Source: a virus
Virus record (IMG/VR): IMGVR_UViG_3300014501_000002
Coordinates: 47,515-111,514 of that record
Direction: 5' to 3' (one strand)
DNA length: 64,000 nucleotides
The notes under the pieces are model-generated. The model was not told where the DNA came from, ran no database searches, and saw only the letters and a list, made by a program, of their open reading frames with translations. Shown here piece after piece: positions 42,245 to 50,683 of this stretch. Within the stretch, counting starts at the first letter, position 1. Each line of letters begins with the position of its first letter. Position numbers and translations under genes: made by a program.

Positions 42245-42841
42245 CTAGAACGATTTGTCAAGGACGACATCAGGCGCAGGCGCCACGGGTGGCGCAACCT
42301 GTGCTTGTCCCTGAATCCCAGCCGCGAGAACAGCCTGGCCTTGCGGGCTGGCCGGAGTGCTCATTTGACCGCGGTTGTCCTTCTTGTCCTTGAGCCGGAC
42401 GAAGTCTGCCGGGATCGCAAGGGGTGTCAGTGTAGCCGGGTACGGCAGGATGCCCTTCACGTTCGCGTACATCTTCGTGCCGTCCTTACTCGGTTCCAGG
42501 ACGATGAAAAGTTGATTATTGCGACCGATCAACTGTTCAACGTCGTACGGACCGGCGGGTGGCGGTGTGCCGAGAATGCCCCGGATAGCTTTGTATAGGT
42601 CTGACTTCTCGTTAGTGGTTTGGTTCATTTCCGACATCACGCGGAACGGCTTTCCTTCGGAGTCAGTCGCGTAACCGGTGCCGTCAAGCTTGCCGAGAAC
42701 CCACACGAACCGGACCTTCATTTTGTCGCCGAACTGCGTCTTAATCAAGCCGAGGTCGGCCGTGTCGACTAGGACGCCGTTGTAGGCTCCAGATGCTGGC
42801 TTCTCAAATTCCTTCTTGTTGTCATTGACTATTAACGCCAT
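42245..42841 (-). CDS. DUF669-like ssDNA-binding protein
   Basis: 198 residues. The N-terminal OB-like part (KPASGAYNGVLVDTADLGLIKTQFGDKMKVRFVW) and the middle segment EGKPFRVMSEMNQTTNEKS are typical of phage proteins of the DUF669/ssDNA-binding group. The C-terminus is a flexible Pro/Gln-rich linker ending DVVLDKSF, an acidic-aromatic tip like that of SSB. Probably binds single-stranded DNA at the fork. Followed by a terminator hairpin. Confidence 0.65.
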   Translation of the reverse strand: MALIVNDNKKEFEKPASGAYNGVLVDTADLGLIKTQFGDKMKVRFVWVLGKLDGTGYATDSEGKPFRVMSEMNQTTNEKSDLYKAIRGILGTPPPAGPYDVEQLIGRNNQLFIVLEPSKDGTKMYANVKGILPYPATLTPLAIPADFVRLKDKKDNRGQMSTPASPQGQAVLAAGIQGQAQVAPPVAPAPDVVLDKSF

Positions 42842-42883
42842 TTGTTTCTCCTTGGGCTATGCCCGTTTCTGAGTTTAAGGCTA

Positions 42884-43081
42884 CTACGATTCGCGGCTTA
42901 TTGCGTGTACCGCAAACATCTTGGACTGCAACAACAACTTCAAAGCAGAATCTCGAAAATCCGTGTCTTCAACGAATCGCACAATGTCGATCGCGAGAGA
43001 AGCATATTTATCTGCAAGTTCACTGACACGATTTAATTGCTCTTGTCTTAAAGTTCGCGATTGAAAATCTGAATAATCCAT
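42884..43081 (-). CDS. Hypothetical helical protein, 65 aa
   Basis: ATG 43081 follows GGAGG. Two helices (NRVSELADKYASLAIDIVRF and a second). No family recognised. Confidence 0.55.
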   Translation of the reverse strand: MDYSDFQSRTLRQEQLNRVSELADKYASLAIDIVRFVEDTDFRDSALKLLLQSKMFAVHAISRES

Positions 43082-43089
43082 AATTCCTC

Positions 43090-43818
43090 CTATGAGTACC
43101 AAAGCTTCTCAACTGGAACATCTTCGACAAACGACACATCGAACTCGTTATGGCTGGTCTCGAGTTTGACGTCGGACTTCTTCACGACCTTGTACCAGAA
43201 CTTCGTGCCCTTCTTATCATCGTACCAACCGTACTTTCGAGTCTTCGCGAGCCCGTTGTTCTCGAAGCCCACGTGAGCCTTGAGTATGACCGTCGGCTCC
43301 TTTGCGCGCGCGACAACGACGTCGATGTCGTACATTGTGACTATTTTCAACGTGGTCTGAACGTCAGCTAGCGCTGAGTGAGGGAAAAGGTTCAAGAAGC
43401 CGTGGTCGGCTGCCATGTACGTCAGCGTCTTGGACTCCACACCGGGTAAATCCGTACGGGAGTCGATCCACAGCTTCTCGGGAATAATTATGCCGTGACG
43501 TGATGCCCACGATCCTAGCATGCGCTTATCGAACCGAATCACATTTTGTCCTACAACAGCGTCCGCCTGGCCCATCATATCGATTACTGTCTCCAATGCG
43601 TCCTTCGAATCATACCCGTACTTATCCACTGCGGACTGTGTTATCCCTGTGAGGGTCGTGATGTATGGGCACACAGGAACGTCCGACTTGACCAAGAAGC
43701 CTGACGACTCAAGACATTTCTTTTGACCGGTGGTGTAAAGGATCGCACCGATTTCGATCGGCCGGTCATTCTGGATATCCAAGCCGGTTGTTTCCATGTC
43801 GAATCCAAGCAAAATCAT
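43090..43818 (-). CDS. DnaQ-like 3'-5' exonuclease
   Basis: 242 residues. DEDDh motifs: DMETTG (Exo I), GQNVIRFD (Exo II) and FPHSALADV (Exo III with His). The C-terminal ~70 residues are an added beta-rich domain. It could proofread, act as RNase T-like nuclease or process ends. The cluster with phosphoesterase and ssDNA-binding protein suggests DNA metabolism. Confidence 0.85.
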   Translation of the reverse strand: MILLGFDMETTGLDIQNDRPIEIGAILYTTGQKKCLESSGFLVKSDVPVCPYITTLTGITQSAVDKYGYDSKDALETVIDMMGQADAVVGQNVIRFDKRMLGSWASRHGIIIPEKLWIDSRTDLPGVESKTLTYMAADHGFLNLFPHSALADVQTTLKIVTMYDIDVVVARAKEPTVILKAHVGFENNGLAKTRKYGWYDDKKGTKFWYKVVKKSDVKLETSHNEFDVSFVEDVPVEKLWYS

Positions 43819-43826
43819 AATGGCTC

Positions 43827-44153
43827 CTAGCTTACGTTTGTCTTCTCAACCACGGCTTTATTAACGTCTCCGGTCAGTGCTATAGTCTCGGTAGTTATGT
43901 GTGAGATCATAGACATTGGAACAAAGTACTGCGTATCAGGGACAAATTTTGAGTCGTCGATTCGCTCCTTATCTTTGTAGATAAACATGCCGTGAATACC
44001 GCGGCAATAAAACCCCATCTTCTGATCAGTTTGTAACTTGAGGCCATCCAAGTTATCGACGTGTATAACGTACTCGTCGATTACTTCCGCCGGGAAATCG
44101 GGCGGCCTCATGAGCGGCACGATATGCCCGGTGAACCGTACGATATAGTCCAT
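43827..44153 (-). CDS. Hypothetical beta-rich protein, 108 aa
   Basis: Mixed beta pattern (YIVRFTGHIVPLMRPP; YVIHVDNLDGLKL). The start overlaps the HNH stop. No family recognised. Confidence 0.55.
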   Translation of the reverse strand: MDYIVRFTGHIVPLMRPPDFPAEVIDEYVIHVDNLDGLKLQTDQKMGFYCRGIHGMFIYKDKERIDDSKFVPDTQYFVPMSMISHITTETIALTGDVNKAVVEKTNVS

Positions 44154-44671
44154 TAGAGTCTCTTCCTAAGATATATGACGACTTTTTCAATCTCTTCTAA
44201 GGACGCATTAGTTTTGATTCTATTTGCTTTATCAGACATCACTTCAATATTTCCAATCACGTAGCCTTTACTGGGTACTATTCGGTCGAGTGATGGAGAA
44301 TTATCGGTCTTATCTCCAGTTCCTATTTGAAGAGGAATTCCTAACACCGGACAAAATGTAGGAATGACAATATCCTCTTTCGTAATATTGAATGGTACGT
44401 TATGCTTTAACGATCGAGTCCTAGCTCTAGAGAGCATAAAACATCTTGGATCTCGTAAATACTGCTGACGTTGAATTTTACTGTAGCGAACCGGATCAGC
44501 GGCCCGGTATCGAACAGACTTTTCGTTATAGCAAGCCCTACACCTAAGATCTCCTGACGGGCATGACGGCATGCTTGGTCGCCGCACTTTTAAAATTCCG
44601 TGCTTCGGACAAAGATCGGGCTCCTTCAATTCCTTCTTCTTTCTGGGCTTCAAATCCATCCCGCGCGCCAT
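44153..44671 (-). CDS. HNH homing endonuclease
   Basis: 172 residues. N-terminal Cys pairs (LCPKHG, CRACYNEK) and a C-terminal CPVLGIPLQIG, NSPSLDRIVPSKGYVIGN, VMSDKANRIK, as in the enzyme at 29199-29732. Lies between a phosphoesterase and a small gene, with direct abutment on both sides. Confidence 0.8.
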   Translation of the reverse strand: MARGMDLKPRKKKELKEPDLCPKHGILKVRRPSMPSCPSGDLRCRACYNEKSVRYRAADPVRYSKIQRQQYLRDPRCFMLSRARTRSLKHNVPFNITKEDIVIPTFCPVLGIPLQIGTGDKTDNSPSLDRIVPSKGYVIGNIEVMSDKANRIKTNASLEEIEKVVIYLRKRL

Positions 44672-45544
44672 TTAAAGCCTCTTCCCACGAGCATGCACCG
44701 TAATATCTATACGCCCGTCCTCTTGCAACTTACAAACGGATAGACCGCGGACGCCTGGGGTCATCCTCATTTTAGCCGCATATCCTCCGTGGTATTTTAA
44801 ATAAGAGGGCGAAATCAAGACTACACAAGACCGCTCAAAAGACCGCCCCGTCTTCTGGTCTACGTCCATTGTGTACACTACGTCGGCAAGAGCCGCGTGT
44901 AAATGCCCCGTCCACAAAATATCGATACGAGGAGCCCAAGATAGCTCTTTACGGGCCGCGTTCCGTTGCGCACCAGGAGTCTGCGCACCACCCGCGCCGT
45001 GGTGAGTTAATAGACGGAAATTATTACCTCTCCATCTCAAATTTGCGAGAACGTAATCTCCAAAGTGAGGAACCTTAAGAATATCCGCGATCCGCCGACT
45101 AGTCGACGTTTGCGTATGCTTATAGGTCCGGTCTTCATGGTTGCCCGCGAGTTTGAACCAAAGCTTGTGCTGCACGATCGCGAGCTTTTTCGACGCCGCG
45201 TAAACCTGTTCCTCATTCGACATGGGCGTATGGCCCATCTTGAAATCGGTGATGTTCTCGGTTACATCGCCACCATCCCACGAGAAAACGTTCGGTGTAT
45301 CCGCGATCCAATTCAGGTGCCGATCGAGAAGTTCCCCATCGTGTTGCGGGCTACCTATGTGTACGTCGAACAGAGGCGCCAATTCGGGAGACTCAATATC
45401 GTCCGGAATAGTGATGTCCAATTCTGGAAAATCGCTAACAGGCTTGAAACGACGGAACGCCTTTGGGCGAAATGTTTTTTGCAACGCATCAATTTCTGAC
45501 TGCCACTCAGACTCAAACGGTTCGTACCGTGTGTTCAAAGTCAT
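44672..45544 (-). CDS. Metallophosphoesterase, DNA-metabolism type
   Basis: 290 residues. Motifs DVHIGSP, DGGD, GNHED, THHG and GHLH place it in the calcineurin-like group, in a phage subfamily near Mre11/SbcD by length. Could be a DNA exonuclease or phosphatase. The gene follows directly the HNH gene. Confidence 0.8.
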   Translation of the reverse strand: MTLNTRYEPFESEWQSEIDALQKTFRPKAFRRFKPVSDFPELDITIPDDIESPELAPLFDVHIGSPQHDGELLDRHLNWIADTPNVFSWDGGDVTENITDFKMGHTPMSNEEQVYAASKKLAIVQHKLWFKLAGNHEDRTYKHTQTSTSRRIADILKVPHFGDYVLANLRWRGNNFRLLTHHGAGGAQTPGAQRNAARKELSWAPRIDILWTGHLHAALADVVYTMDVDQKTGRSFERSCVVLISPSYLKYHGGYAAKMRMTPGVRGLSVCKLQEDGRIDITVHARGKRL

Positions 45545-45552
45545 GCTGCCTC

Positions 45553-45762
45553 CTAGGCGAGTTTCTTTTTCAATATCCTTTTAAATGCTGGGTCGCGGAT
45601 TGTCGACATCGCGATAACGTACGAAGACACATTCTCAAGATGATACAACTCTGCTTCATCGATATCGTAACCCAGTTCATTAATCATCGCACGTAGGGCG
45701 GGGCTCTTGATAAGTATAGTTGCCCGGAAAAGAGCCCGCGCCTGCTTTAATGTCATCGACAT
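45553..45762 (-). CDS. Hypothetical helical protein, 69 aa
   Basis: ATG 45762 just after the upstream stop. Basic and helical (MTLKQARALFRATIL and a C-terminal KRILKKKLA). No family recognised. Confidence 0.5.
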   Translation of the reverse strand: MSMTLKQARALFRATILIKSPALRAMINELGYDIDEAELYHLENVSSYVIAMSTIRDPAFKRILKKKLA

Positions 45763-45763
45763 A

Positions 45764-46117
45764 CTAGCCCTTGACCACCTGAAGCTTTGTGGGCTTACCA
45801 CTCTTGATGGCCTTCGTAGCTTCCTCCGCTTGTTTCGCGGCGTTCGCGGCAATCTTCACGGCCTGGGAATCGCCTGATTCGACTTCGACGATCTTCTTTG
45901 GCACGATGAGATTGTGTTTTCCACCGGAAATACCCGCGACTTCACATTCATCCGAACAATACACGAAGTTACGACCATCGCCAGTTTGAACGACGCGGCT
46001 TGCTCCGAGCCACACGTTGTCCTTAAGGGCTTGCTGATGTTCCTTCATGTTGAACGTCGCGGTCTTGTCGCAAGTGTTGCACGTGATTGTACGTACAGAT
46101 ATGTCAATAATGCTCAA
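45764..46117 (-). CDS. Zinc-ribbon protein, 117 aa
   Basis: CNTC and CSDEC form a four-Cys zinc site. The C-terminus is an Ala/Lys-rich helix. No family recognised; possibly binds nucleic acid. Confidence 0.55.
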   Translation of the reverse strand: MSIIDISVRTITCNTCDKTATFNMKEHQQALKDNVWLGASRVVQTGDGRNFVYCSDECEVAGISGGKHNLIVPKKIVEVESGDSQAVKIAANAAKQAEEATKAIKSGKPTKLQVVKG

Positions 46118-46129
46118 GGTAGTTCTCCT

Positions 46130-46693
46130 TTAAAGTTGATTCGTTAGTTCGTAAAATCTACTTAAAAACATCGCCTTCGCTACATCCGGCAACCAGCACC
46201 GAATCTTGACGTCCGCTGCCGTTTGATCGGCTCCCCATTTTTGATCCCACTCCATCGGCGGCATTAATTGATTTTTCTCCGCGTACAACATTGCAGTATC
46301 TGCGATCGTAACGCTTTCCGGTTGCGTTGAATCTATGCGGAACTTCCGACAGATCGCGGCCATTATCTTTTCTTCGACTTGCATATACGCGGGACCGACG
46401 TCTGTAAAATGCTTGAGCGGTCGGTTCAGATCGGCTATGTAGCTCTCGCTCGCATCGTGCAAGAGCGCCCACAATGCATCTATTTCTGGTACTAAGTAGC
46501 TTGCATGCCATGAGTGTTCCGCGACGGAATAAAATCTGCGAACGTGTCCGGTGAACCGGCACATAAGACTTAGGGAATGCGCGATGTCCGTAACCAGGAT
46601 TTCATGTTGTCTCGGGTCCAAGATATGAAACATGCCGCCCGACACCGTTTGAATCCATGCCTTCGAGACGTCAACTCCTGCAACCGGCGTCAT
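46130..46693 (-). CDS. HD-domain 5'-deoxynucleotidase (YfbR-like)
   Basis: 187 residues. RFTGHVRRFYSVAEHS, LLHDASE and YIADLNRPLK are the HD motifs (His, His-Asp, Asp) of the YfbR-like family. These enzymes dephosphorylate dNMPs and shape the nucleotide pool. Stop and start overlap with the kinase gene, so both probably act together. Confidence 0.8.
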   Translation of the reverse strand: MTPVAGVDVSKAWIQTVSGGMFHILDPRQHEILVTDIAHSLSLMCRFTGHVRRFYSVAEHSWHASYLVPEIDALWALLHDASESYIADLNRPLKHFTDVGPAYMQVEEKIMAAICRKFRIDSTQPESVTIADTAMLYAEKNQLMPPMEWDQKWGADQTAADVKIRCWLPDVAKAMFLSRFYELTNQL

Positions 46694-47247
46694 CGGCGTG
46701 CCCTTTCGAATTCCGTGATGAGTACAGCTTGTTGCTCAACCAAGGAGACCTCACCGGTGTATGCTTTGATGAAGTAACTCCACGCATAGTCGTCAAGTTC
46801 GGTCTCTGACGGGTGATAGCGGTCGCGATCCGTAGAAACGTATGGAGTGCCGTCTTCGTTCAGACGAGAGACATTCACAGACACGCCGCGCCGTTGCCTG
46901 ACATACCGAACTTCGTTCAGGAAACGAACATCAGTGATTACAGCTATATCTGGCTTTTCGATTTCCAGTTGCGCGTCGATTTGCTTCACCCAATAATCCG
47001 CGTCTTCACCACGTCGTTTCATGCCGACGTTTTGTAACAGGGCCGGATCTTTTTCGGTCATACCATGTTGCTCGCGGCATTCGCGATACAGCGCGTCAGC
47101 GAACTTATACAACTTGACATTGAGTGGTTTGTGCCTACCGTAGAGCCCGGCGAGGCGAGCGTTCTGCTTCTGATAGTATTCGACGACCGCTTCACCGGCG
47201 GTATCCTTCCCGTGGCGAGCTTTGTTTCCAAAACCCAAAATTAACAT
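46690..47247 (-). CDS. Deoxynucleoside monophosphate kinase-like protein
   Basis: 185 residues. A P-loop variant GNKARHGKDTAGEAV is near the start, and DVRFLNEV later, as in T4 gp1-like dNMP kinases. It would convert dNMPs (from host DNA) to dNDPs. Preceded by the conserved hairpin motif copy 2. Confidence 0.75.
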   Translation of the reverse strand: MLILGFGNKARHGKDTAGEAVVEYYQKQNARLAGLYGRHKPLNVKLYKFADALYRECREQHGMTEKDPALLQNVGMKRRGEDADYWVKQIDAQLEIEKPDIAVITDVRFLNEVRYVRQRRGVSVNVSRLNEDGTPYVSTDRDRYHPSETELDDYAWSYFIKAYTGEVSLVEQQAVLITEFERARR

Positions 47248-47265
47248 TGGCGCTCCTTAAAATTT

Positions 47266-47313
47266 AATCCGGGATGTAATGTGCCCATTTCTGGGATCTA
47301 CTGTGCCCGGATT
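47266..47313 (-). ncRNA. Conserved hairpin RNA motif, copy 2
   Basis: Stem AATCCGGG/CCCGGATT with a loop identical over 25 nt to copy 1 (7571-7618), except for four variable bases near the 3' side. The stems of both copies differ in three base pairs, each compensated. It lies between a 9-codon ORF and the kinase gene, followed by AATTTTAAGGAG that contains the kinase ribosome binding site. Confidence 0.6.
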
Positions 47314-47316
47314 CTT

Positions 47317-47346
47317 TTAAAATCGTCTATTCAGCGGTCGTACCAT
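47317..47346 (-). CDS. Possible 9-codon leader peptide
   Basis: GGAGAATAAA before ATG, then MVRPLNRRF and stop, directly in front of the hairpin motif. Three Arg codons in nine. Could be an attenuator-like leader peptide; inference. Confidence 0.35.
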   Translation of the reverse strand: MVRPLNRRF

Positions 47347-47347
47347 T

Positions 47348-47611
47348 TTATTCTCCTAAGATATGCCCAGTTGGGCTGATCAGTTTGTAACCGATGCTTC
47401 GATTAAACAACTCAATCCCACGCATGCTATTGCCGTAAAATTTAGATCGACTCACGATTATTGCTTTGTACGCTTGCTTCAAATCACGTTTAATTCTGTG
47501 TGGCCTCAGTTTGCCGTTCAGTTTTACCTTCTCACACCGGCTACATCCCTGCGTCCGATTTCCACTTCGCCACTTCGACGGCTTGATCGGCCGCGCATGA
47601 TATTTACACAT
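47348..47611 (-). CDS. Zinc-finger-like basic protein, 87 aa
   Basis: Start proposed at ATG 47611, as the longer frame runs into the upstream gene. MCKYHARP and CSRCEK may form a zinc site. Lys/Arg-rich C-terminal half. No clear ribosome binding site. Confidence 0.5.
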   Translation of the reverse strand: MCKYHARPIKPSKWRSGNRTQGCSRCEKVKLNGKLRPHRIKRDLKQAYKAIIVSRSKFYGNSMRGIELFNRSIGYKLISPTGHILGE

Positions 47612-47633
47612 CCGCGCGTACGGTTCTGGTATC

Positions 47634-48404
47634 CTAGAACAAATGGCCGACGTAAGCGCCTGCGGCGAATCCGGCAACGAATCCGTATTCGAGACCGCGG
47701 ATGAACGCATGTTTAGTCTTGGCTTTCTCGACGTTGACGTCTTTGACGTGACTCTTTTTCTCATCTTTGAGCTCCGTGTTCAAGTTTCCAATCAGCGTAG
47801 TCTGCGTCGTGATGATTGACGCATCGTTGCTTAACTCGATTTGTAGCGCGGCCTTGTCGGCGGTCAGTTCCGGAATCACTTCTAGCTGCACCACGGTCGC
47901 TACGGCCGCGGCCTCGGTCACGGCAAATTGCTGGCCGGTCACCGGGTCGATCACACCATTCGGCGTCACAGCGCCGTTCGAGAGCCCGAGAATCGTCTCC
48001 CAACGCGATGCAAGCGCAGACGGCGGGAGGGTCCGGTCTATTTTCTGTTGCGCGATGGTGGTTACCGTGCGCTGCGCGATCTGCTTATTGATCATCGCGG
48101 TTTGTGTTGCGACCGTCTCCTGTAATGCCGCGAGTTGTGCGGCGGTCGCTTTAGTTGTAGCGTCATCCGTTTTTACGACCGCGGCGGCTGCCTGCGCGGT
48201 ACGTGAATCGTGCCTGTCCCATGCGGAGATGCCCTTAGAGTAGGTAAAGAACCCGGTGATCGCCAGGATACCCACAATGATGATCTTCTCATGGGCCTTG
48301 ATTATGGTTTCCCAGTTCGTCACCCAGGTTGGCAGTGCAATTTTTACCTGGGTACTGAGAGCGCCTATCGTGGCCGGGGGTGCTGTGCTTGTCGTCGTCA
48401 TCAT
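47634..48404 (-). CDS. Membrane protein with coiled coil and two hydrophobic segments
   Basis: 256 residues. Hydrophobic segment ~41-58 (IIIVGILAITGFFTY) and a glycine-rich C-terminal one (YGFVAGFAAGAYVGHLF). The region in between is Ala/Thr/Gln-rich and helical. The shape is compatible with an Rz-like spanin or a tail-related protein, but no motif proves it. It follows the 34-bp repeat directly. Confidence 0.5.
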   Translation of the reverse strand: MMTTTSTAPPATIGALSTQVKIALPTWVTNWETIIKAHEKIIIVGILAITGFFTYSKGISAWDRHDSRTAQAAAAVVKTDDATTKATAAQLAALQETVATQTAMINKQIAQRTVTTIAQQKIDRTLPPSALASRWETILGLSNGAVTPNGVIDPVTGQQFAVTEAAAVATVVQLEVIPELTADKAALQIELSNDASIITTQTTLIGNLNTELKDEKKSHVKDVNVEKAKTKHAFIRGLEYGFVAGFAAGAYVGHLF

Positions 48405-48406
48405 TC

Positions 48407-48440
48407 TCTCCTAATATGGGTTCCGATCTAGGCACGCTTT
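48407..48440 (-). repeat. 34-bp dispersed repeat, copy 2
   Basis: Leftward: encodes the end of the endonuclease VII gene (Lys-Arg-Ala-stop) and provides the AGGAGA ribosome binding site of the membrane-protein gene. Identical to copy 3. Confidence 0.85.
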
Positions 48441-48853
48441 AATGCGGCTTTTGCGGCCCGTTTAAGTGCTTTGCGATGTTCTTTTGTGCCTACTCGACCG
48501 GGGTACCCGAGCACGGCTTTTCCTAGAGCCTCGACGGCCGGTGGATGGGTAATGAATTCGATCAGTCGCTCTAATATCTCTCCTGTCCAATACGTATCGA
48601 TTGGCGGCCTCGCGGGGTGCCTCTTGATTGCATTCTCGATCTTCCCCAGTAAATGATTGCAGTGATTGCACAAAAGGCCGCGAATCAGGCCGGTGTCGTG
48701 ACAATGGTCCGTCGAGAGACGCTTCCCGGACTTCTGGCGCGTCTGACAAATGGCGCATAGACTGTTCTGGAATCGATCGATTGTCTCCCACTCTTCAATA
48801 GTTAGATTGAAGCAGTCGGCTAGGCGCTTCGCGCGTGCTTTTATGTTCTCCAT
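48428..48853 (-). CDS. Recombination endonuclease VII
   Basis: 141 residues. CAICQTRQKSGKRLSTDHCHDTGLIRG and LLCNHCNHLLG are the zinc/HNH core of endonuclease VII; it cuts branched DNA such as Holliday junctions and helps packaging. The C-terminus is a basic Ala/Lys helix partly encoded by the 34-bp repeat. Confidence 0.85.
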   Translation of the reverse strand: MENIKARAKRLADCFNLTIEEWETIDRFQNSLCAICQTRQKSGKRLSTDHCHDTGLIRGLLCNHCNHLLGKIENAIKRHPARPPIDTYWTGEILERLIEFITHPPAVEALGKAVLGYPGRVGTKEHRKALKRAAKAALKRA

Positions 48854-48858
48854 ATCCC

Positions 48859-48892
48859 TCTCCTAATATGGGTTCCGATCTAGGCACGCTTT
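48859..48892 (-). repeat. 34-bp dispersed repeat, copy 3
   Basis: Sits immediately before the endonuclease VII start and supplies its AGGAGA ribosome binding site. Identical over 34 bp to copy 2. Confidence 0.85.
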
Positions 48893-49056
48893 TAGGCGTG
48901 TTTACCCACTCGGAAAGCGAAATAATACGCTACATAACCCCACCCTAAAAGCACATGAAATATCAACCATCCAAGACTATGCCACTTCTGCCATGAGAGG
49001 ATTCCGGCGGCGACCGCCCCCAAAAGAGTTATAAAGTCTCTCATAAAGTCTCTCAT
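48892..49056 (-). CDS. Small membrane protein, holin candidate, 54 aa
   Basis: ATG overlaps the upstream stop (ATGA). The N-terminus has a duplicated MRDF. Two hydrophobic segments (FITLLGAVAAGILSW and LGWLIFHVLLGWGYVAYYFAF) with a basic tail. Could be a class II holin; inference from topology only. Confidence 0.5.
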   Translation of the reverse strand: MRDFMRDFITLLGAVAAGILSWQKWHSLGWLIFHVLLGWGYVAYYFAFRVGKHA

Positions 49057-49469
49057 AAATCCTTTGGGCTTACAGTATCACGTTCCTTCACGACCTCGGC
49101 AACGGCAGAATTAAAACGCACATCGGCATCGAAAGCGGTGTGCGGGCCGCATGTGCACTGTGGCACGCCCAGATTATAGGGTGCCGTGAGAGTATTGTCC
49201 CTAATAACGGCGCGGCATATAGCCACAATCTTCTCGCGGTCACGCGCAGCGGCCGCTTGTCGCTCTAAAGTCTCCACATGAGATTTGAAGAAAGAAAATA
49301 TATACTGCCCCGAATAGACGCTTAAGAAAGCATCGCCTCTACCGATTACCTCAAAGAATCGACGTATATTTTGTCGAAGTTCTACAATCGTTTCTTCACG
49401 TGTTTTGTTCTCTTGCTTCTGTACCCCCAATTCCTCTTCTAATCTCTTGATGCGTTTGTAATTGAACAT
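49053..49469 (-). CDS. Coiled-coil protein, 138 aa
   Basis: The first 40 residues are a charged coiled coil. CRAVIR and CTCG suggest metal sites further on. AAGGAGG upstream. No family recognised. Confidence 0.55.
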   Translation of the reverse strand: MFNYKRIKRLEEELGVQKQENKTREETIVELRQNIRRFFEVIGRGDAFLSVYSGQYIFSFFKSHVETLERQAAAARDREKIVAICRAVIRDNTLTAPYNLGVPQCTCGPHTAFDADVRFNSAVAEVVKERDTVSPKDL

Positions 49470-49609
49470 GTTTCCTCCTTACGTGCATAGCGGGCCGCAA
49501 GGCGCCGTCGCCTGCGTCCGGGTTCGATTCGGACATGCGGTTTCTGAGCCTCTCCGCATCGCTTGCAGACAAGTGCTTCGAAGTTATGACGCTTGAATGC
49601 TTGACACAT
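49439..49609 (-). CDS. Small zinc-finger basic protein, 56 aa
   Basis: ATG 49609 follows AAGGAGG. CKRCGEA plus Arg-rich GRRRRRLAAR. It overlaps the next gene by 31 nt in another frame. Confidence 0.5.
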   Translation of the reverse strand: MCQAFKRHNFEALVCKRCGEAQKPHVRIEPGRRRRRLAARYARKEETCSITNASRD

Positions 49610-49618
49610 GTTTCCTCC

Positions 49619-50401
49619 TTATACTGTTTCCCAAATCTGAGTTTGCCCGAACTTCCAAAACTCCTGATACACATCGGAGATGACTTCTGAGACTCTCCGT
49701 CTGTCAACCGTCTCCGGTAGAACGGAATGCTCGCTCGCATGCAGCGCTTCGCTTTGAAGTTCCGTTCCCCACTCTCGAATTTCATGAAGGGTGAACTTTC
49801 CAAGTCGAATATTAATTAACTCCGCGACATTCGGGCGAGGAAGTGTGATCCGCCCGGTTTCCATAAGTTCCTTCGCTTCACCGAATAACCGTATCACGTG
49901 CATCGCATACTTGGTATCGTAACCGTACTTGTGTTCCAGATCGGCGCGCTTACAATTCTTCTGACCTTTCTCCCCGAACAGTCGCTTAAGCTGCGCGTCC
50001 GCGAAGCCAATGAAAGGCTTGATGTGTTGTGCAGATAAGAATGCCTCAGACTGATACTGAATGATCTTCCATACCCGATCTTCCCATTCGGTCTTCGCGA
50101 ATAGGAAATGCAGTGACGATGGGTTTCCTTGCGCGGCGAGCCCTGCCCAACGACGCAACGAATAAAGACACACATCGACGTCACCCGGCTTGTTACCCGT
50201 CTCTCCGTCACCTGTGGTCTTGACAAAGTGGGTTACAGGGTCGAGCCCGAGCGCCTGCGATGCCGATTCGACGAACACGCCGTACCAATCCAGGTCTGCG
50301 GTTTCCGCGACACGTGCGCCGTGCGCGACGATGCCGCCGATGTAGGCCATGATTAGACTGTCCGGGTTCTTGAATCCGTACTCGCTGAAATCCGGCCTCA
50401 T
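49619..50401 (-). CDS. RlaP-like nucleotidyltransferase
   Basis: 260 residues. GGIVAHGARV...ADLDWYGVFV is a polymerase-beta-type NTase core (G-x-x-x-x-G and D-x-D). DVDVCLYSLRRWAGLAAQGNPSSLHFLF is typical for the RNA-repair-pathway NTase family (RlaP). Family members are predicted to add a nucleotide during RNA repair. The overall length fits. It is separated from the RNA ligase by about 28 kb. Confidence 0.75.
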   Translation of the reverse strand: MRPDFSEYGFKNPDSLIMAYIGGIVAHGARVAETADLDWYGVFVESASQALGLDPVTHFVKTTGDGETGNKPGDVDVCLYSLRRWAGLAAQGNPSSLHFLFAKTEWEDRVWKIIQYQSEAFLSAQHIKPFIGFADAQLKRLFGEKGQKNCKRADLEHKYGYDTKYAMHVIRLFGEAKELMETGRITLPRPNVAELINIRLGKFTLHEIREWGTELQSEALHASEHSVLPETVDRRRVSEVISDVYQEFWKFGQTQIWETV

Positions 50402-50664
50402 CGGATGACCGCCCCGTGTTCGCGCGCGTAGTCCACGATCTCTTGAATCTGTCTATGCGTCAAGACAATCTGTTCCGAGCGCGCCTCCAAGGCGAATCGA
50501 TCTTGAGAAACATAGATGTGTCCAACATCGCTGTGGTCCAATTGAATACGCACTTCTACCGGCTTTGGTTTACCTAAGACTTGACGGAAACCCGCAACAT
50601 CGACACATGCTTTACCGCCATGTTGTTTCTGTGTTCTTCCACAATATGTGCATCGTTGAGCCAT
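50398..50664 (-). CDS. Zinc-finger-like protein, 88 aa
   Basis: CTYCGRT and a later Cys. AAGGAGG upstream of the ATG; the tRNA-like sequence is directly upstream of that site. Overlaps the NTase by 4 nt. No family recognised. Confidence 0.55.
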   Translation of the reverse strand: MAQRCTYCGRTQKQHGGKACVDVAGFRQVLGKPKPVEVRIQLDHSDVGHIYVSQDRFALEARSEQIVLTHRQIQEIVDYAREHGAVIR

Positions 50665-50683
50665 TTTTATTACCTCCTTAAAA

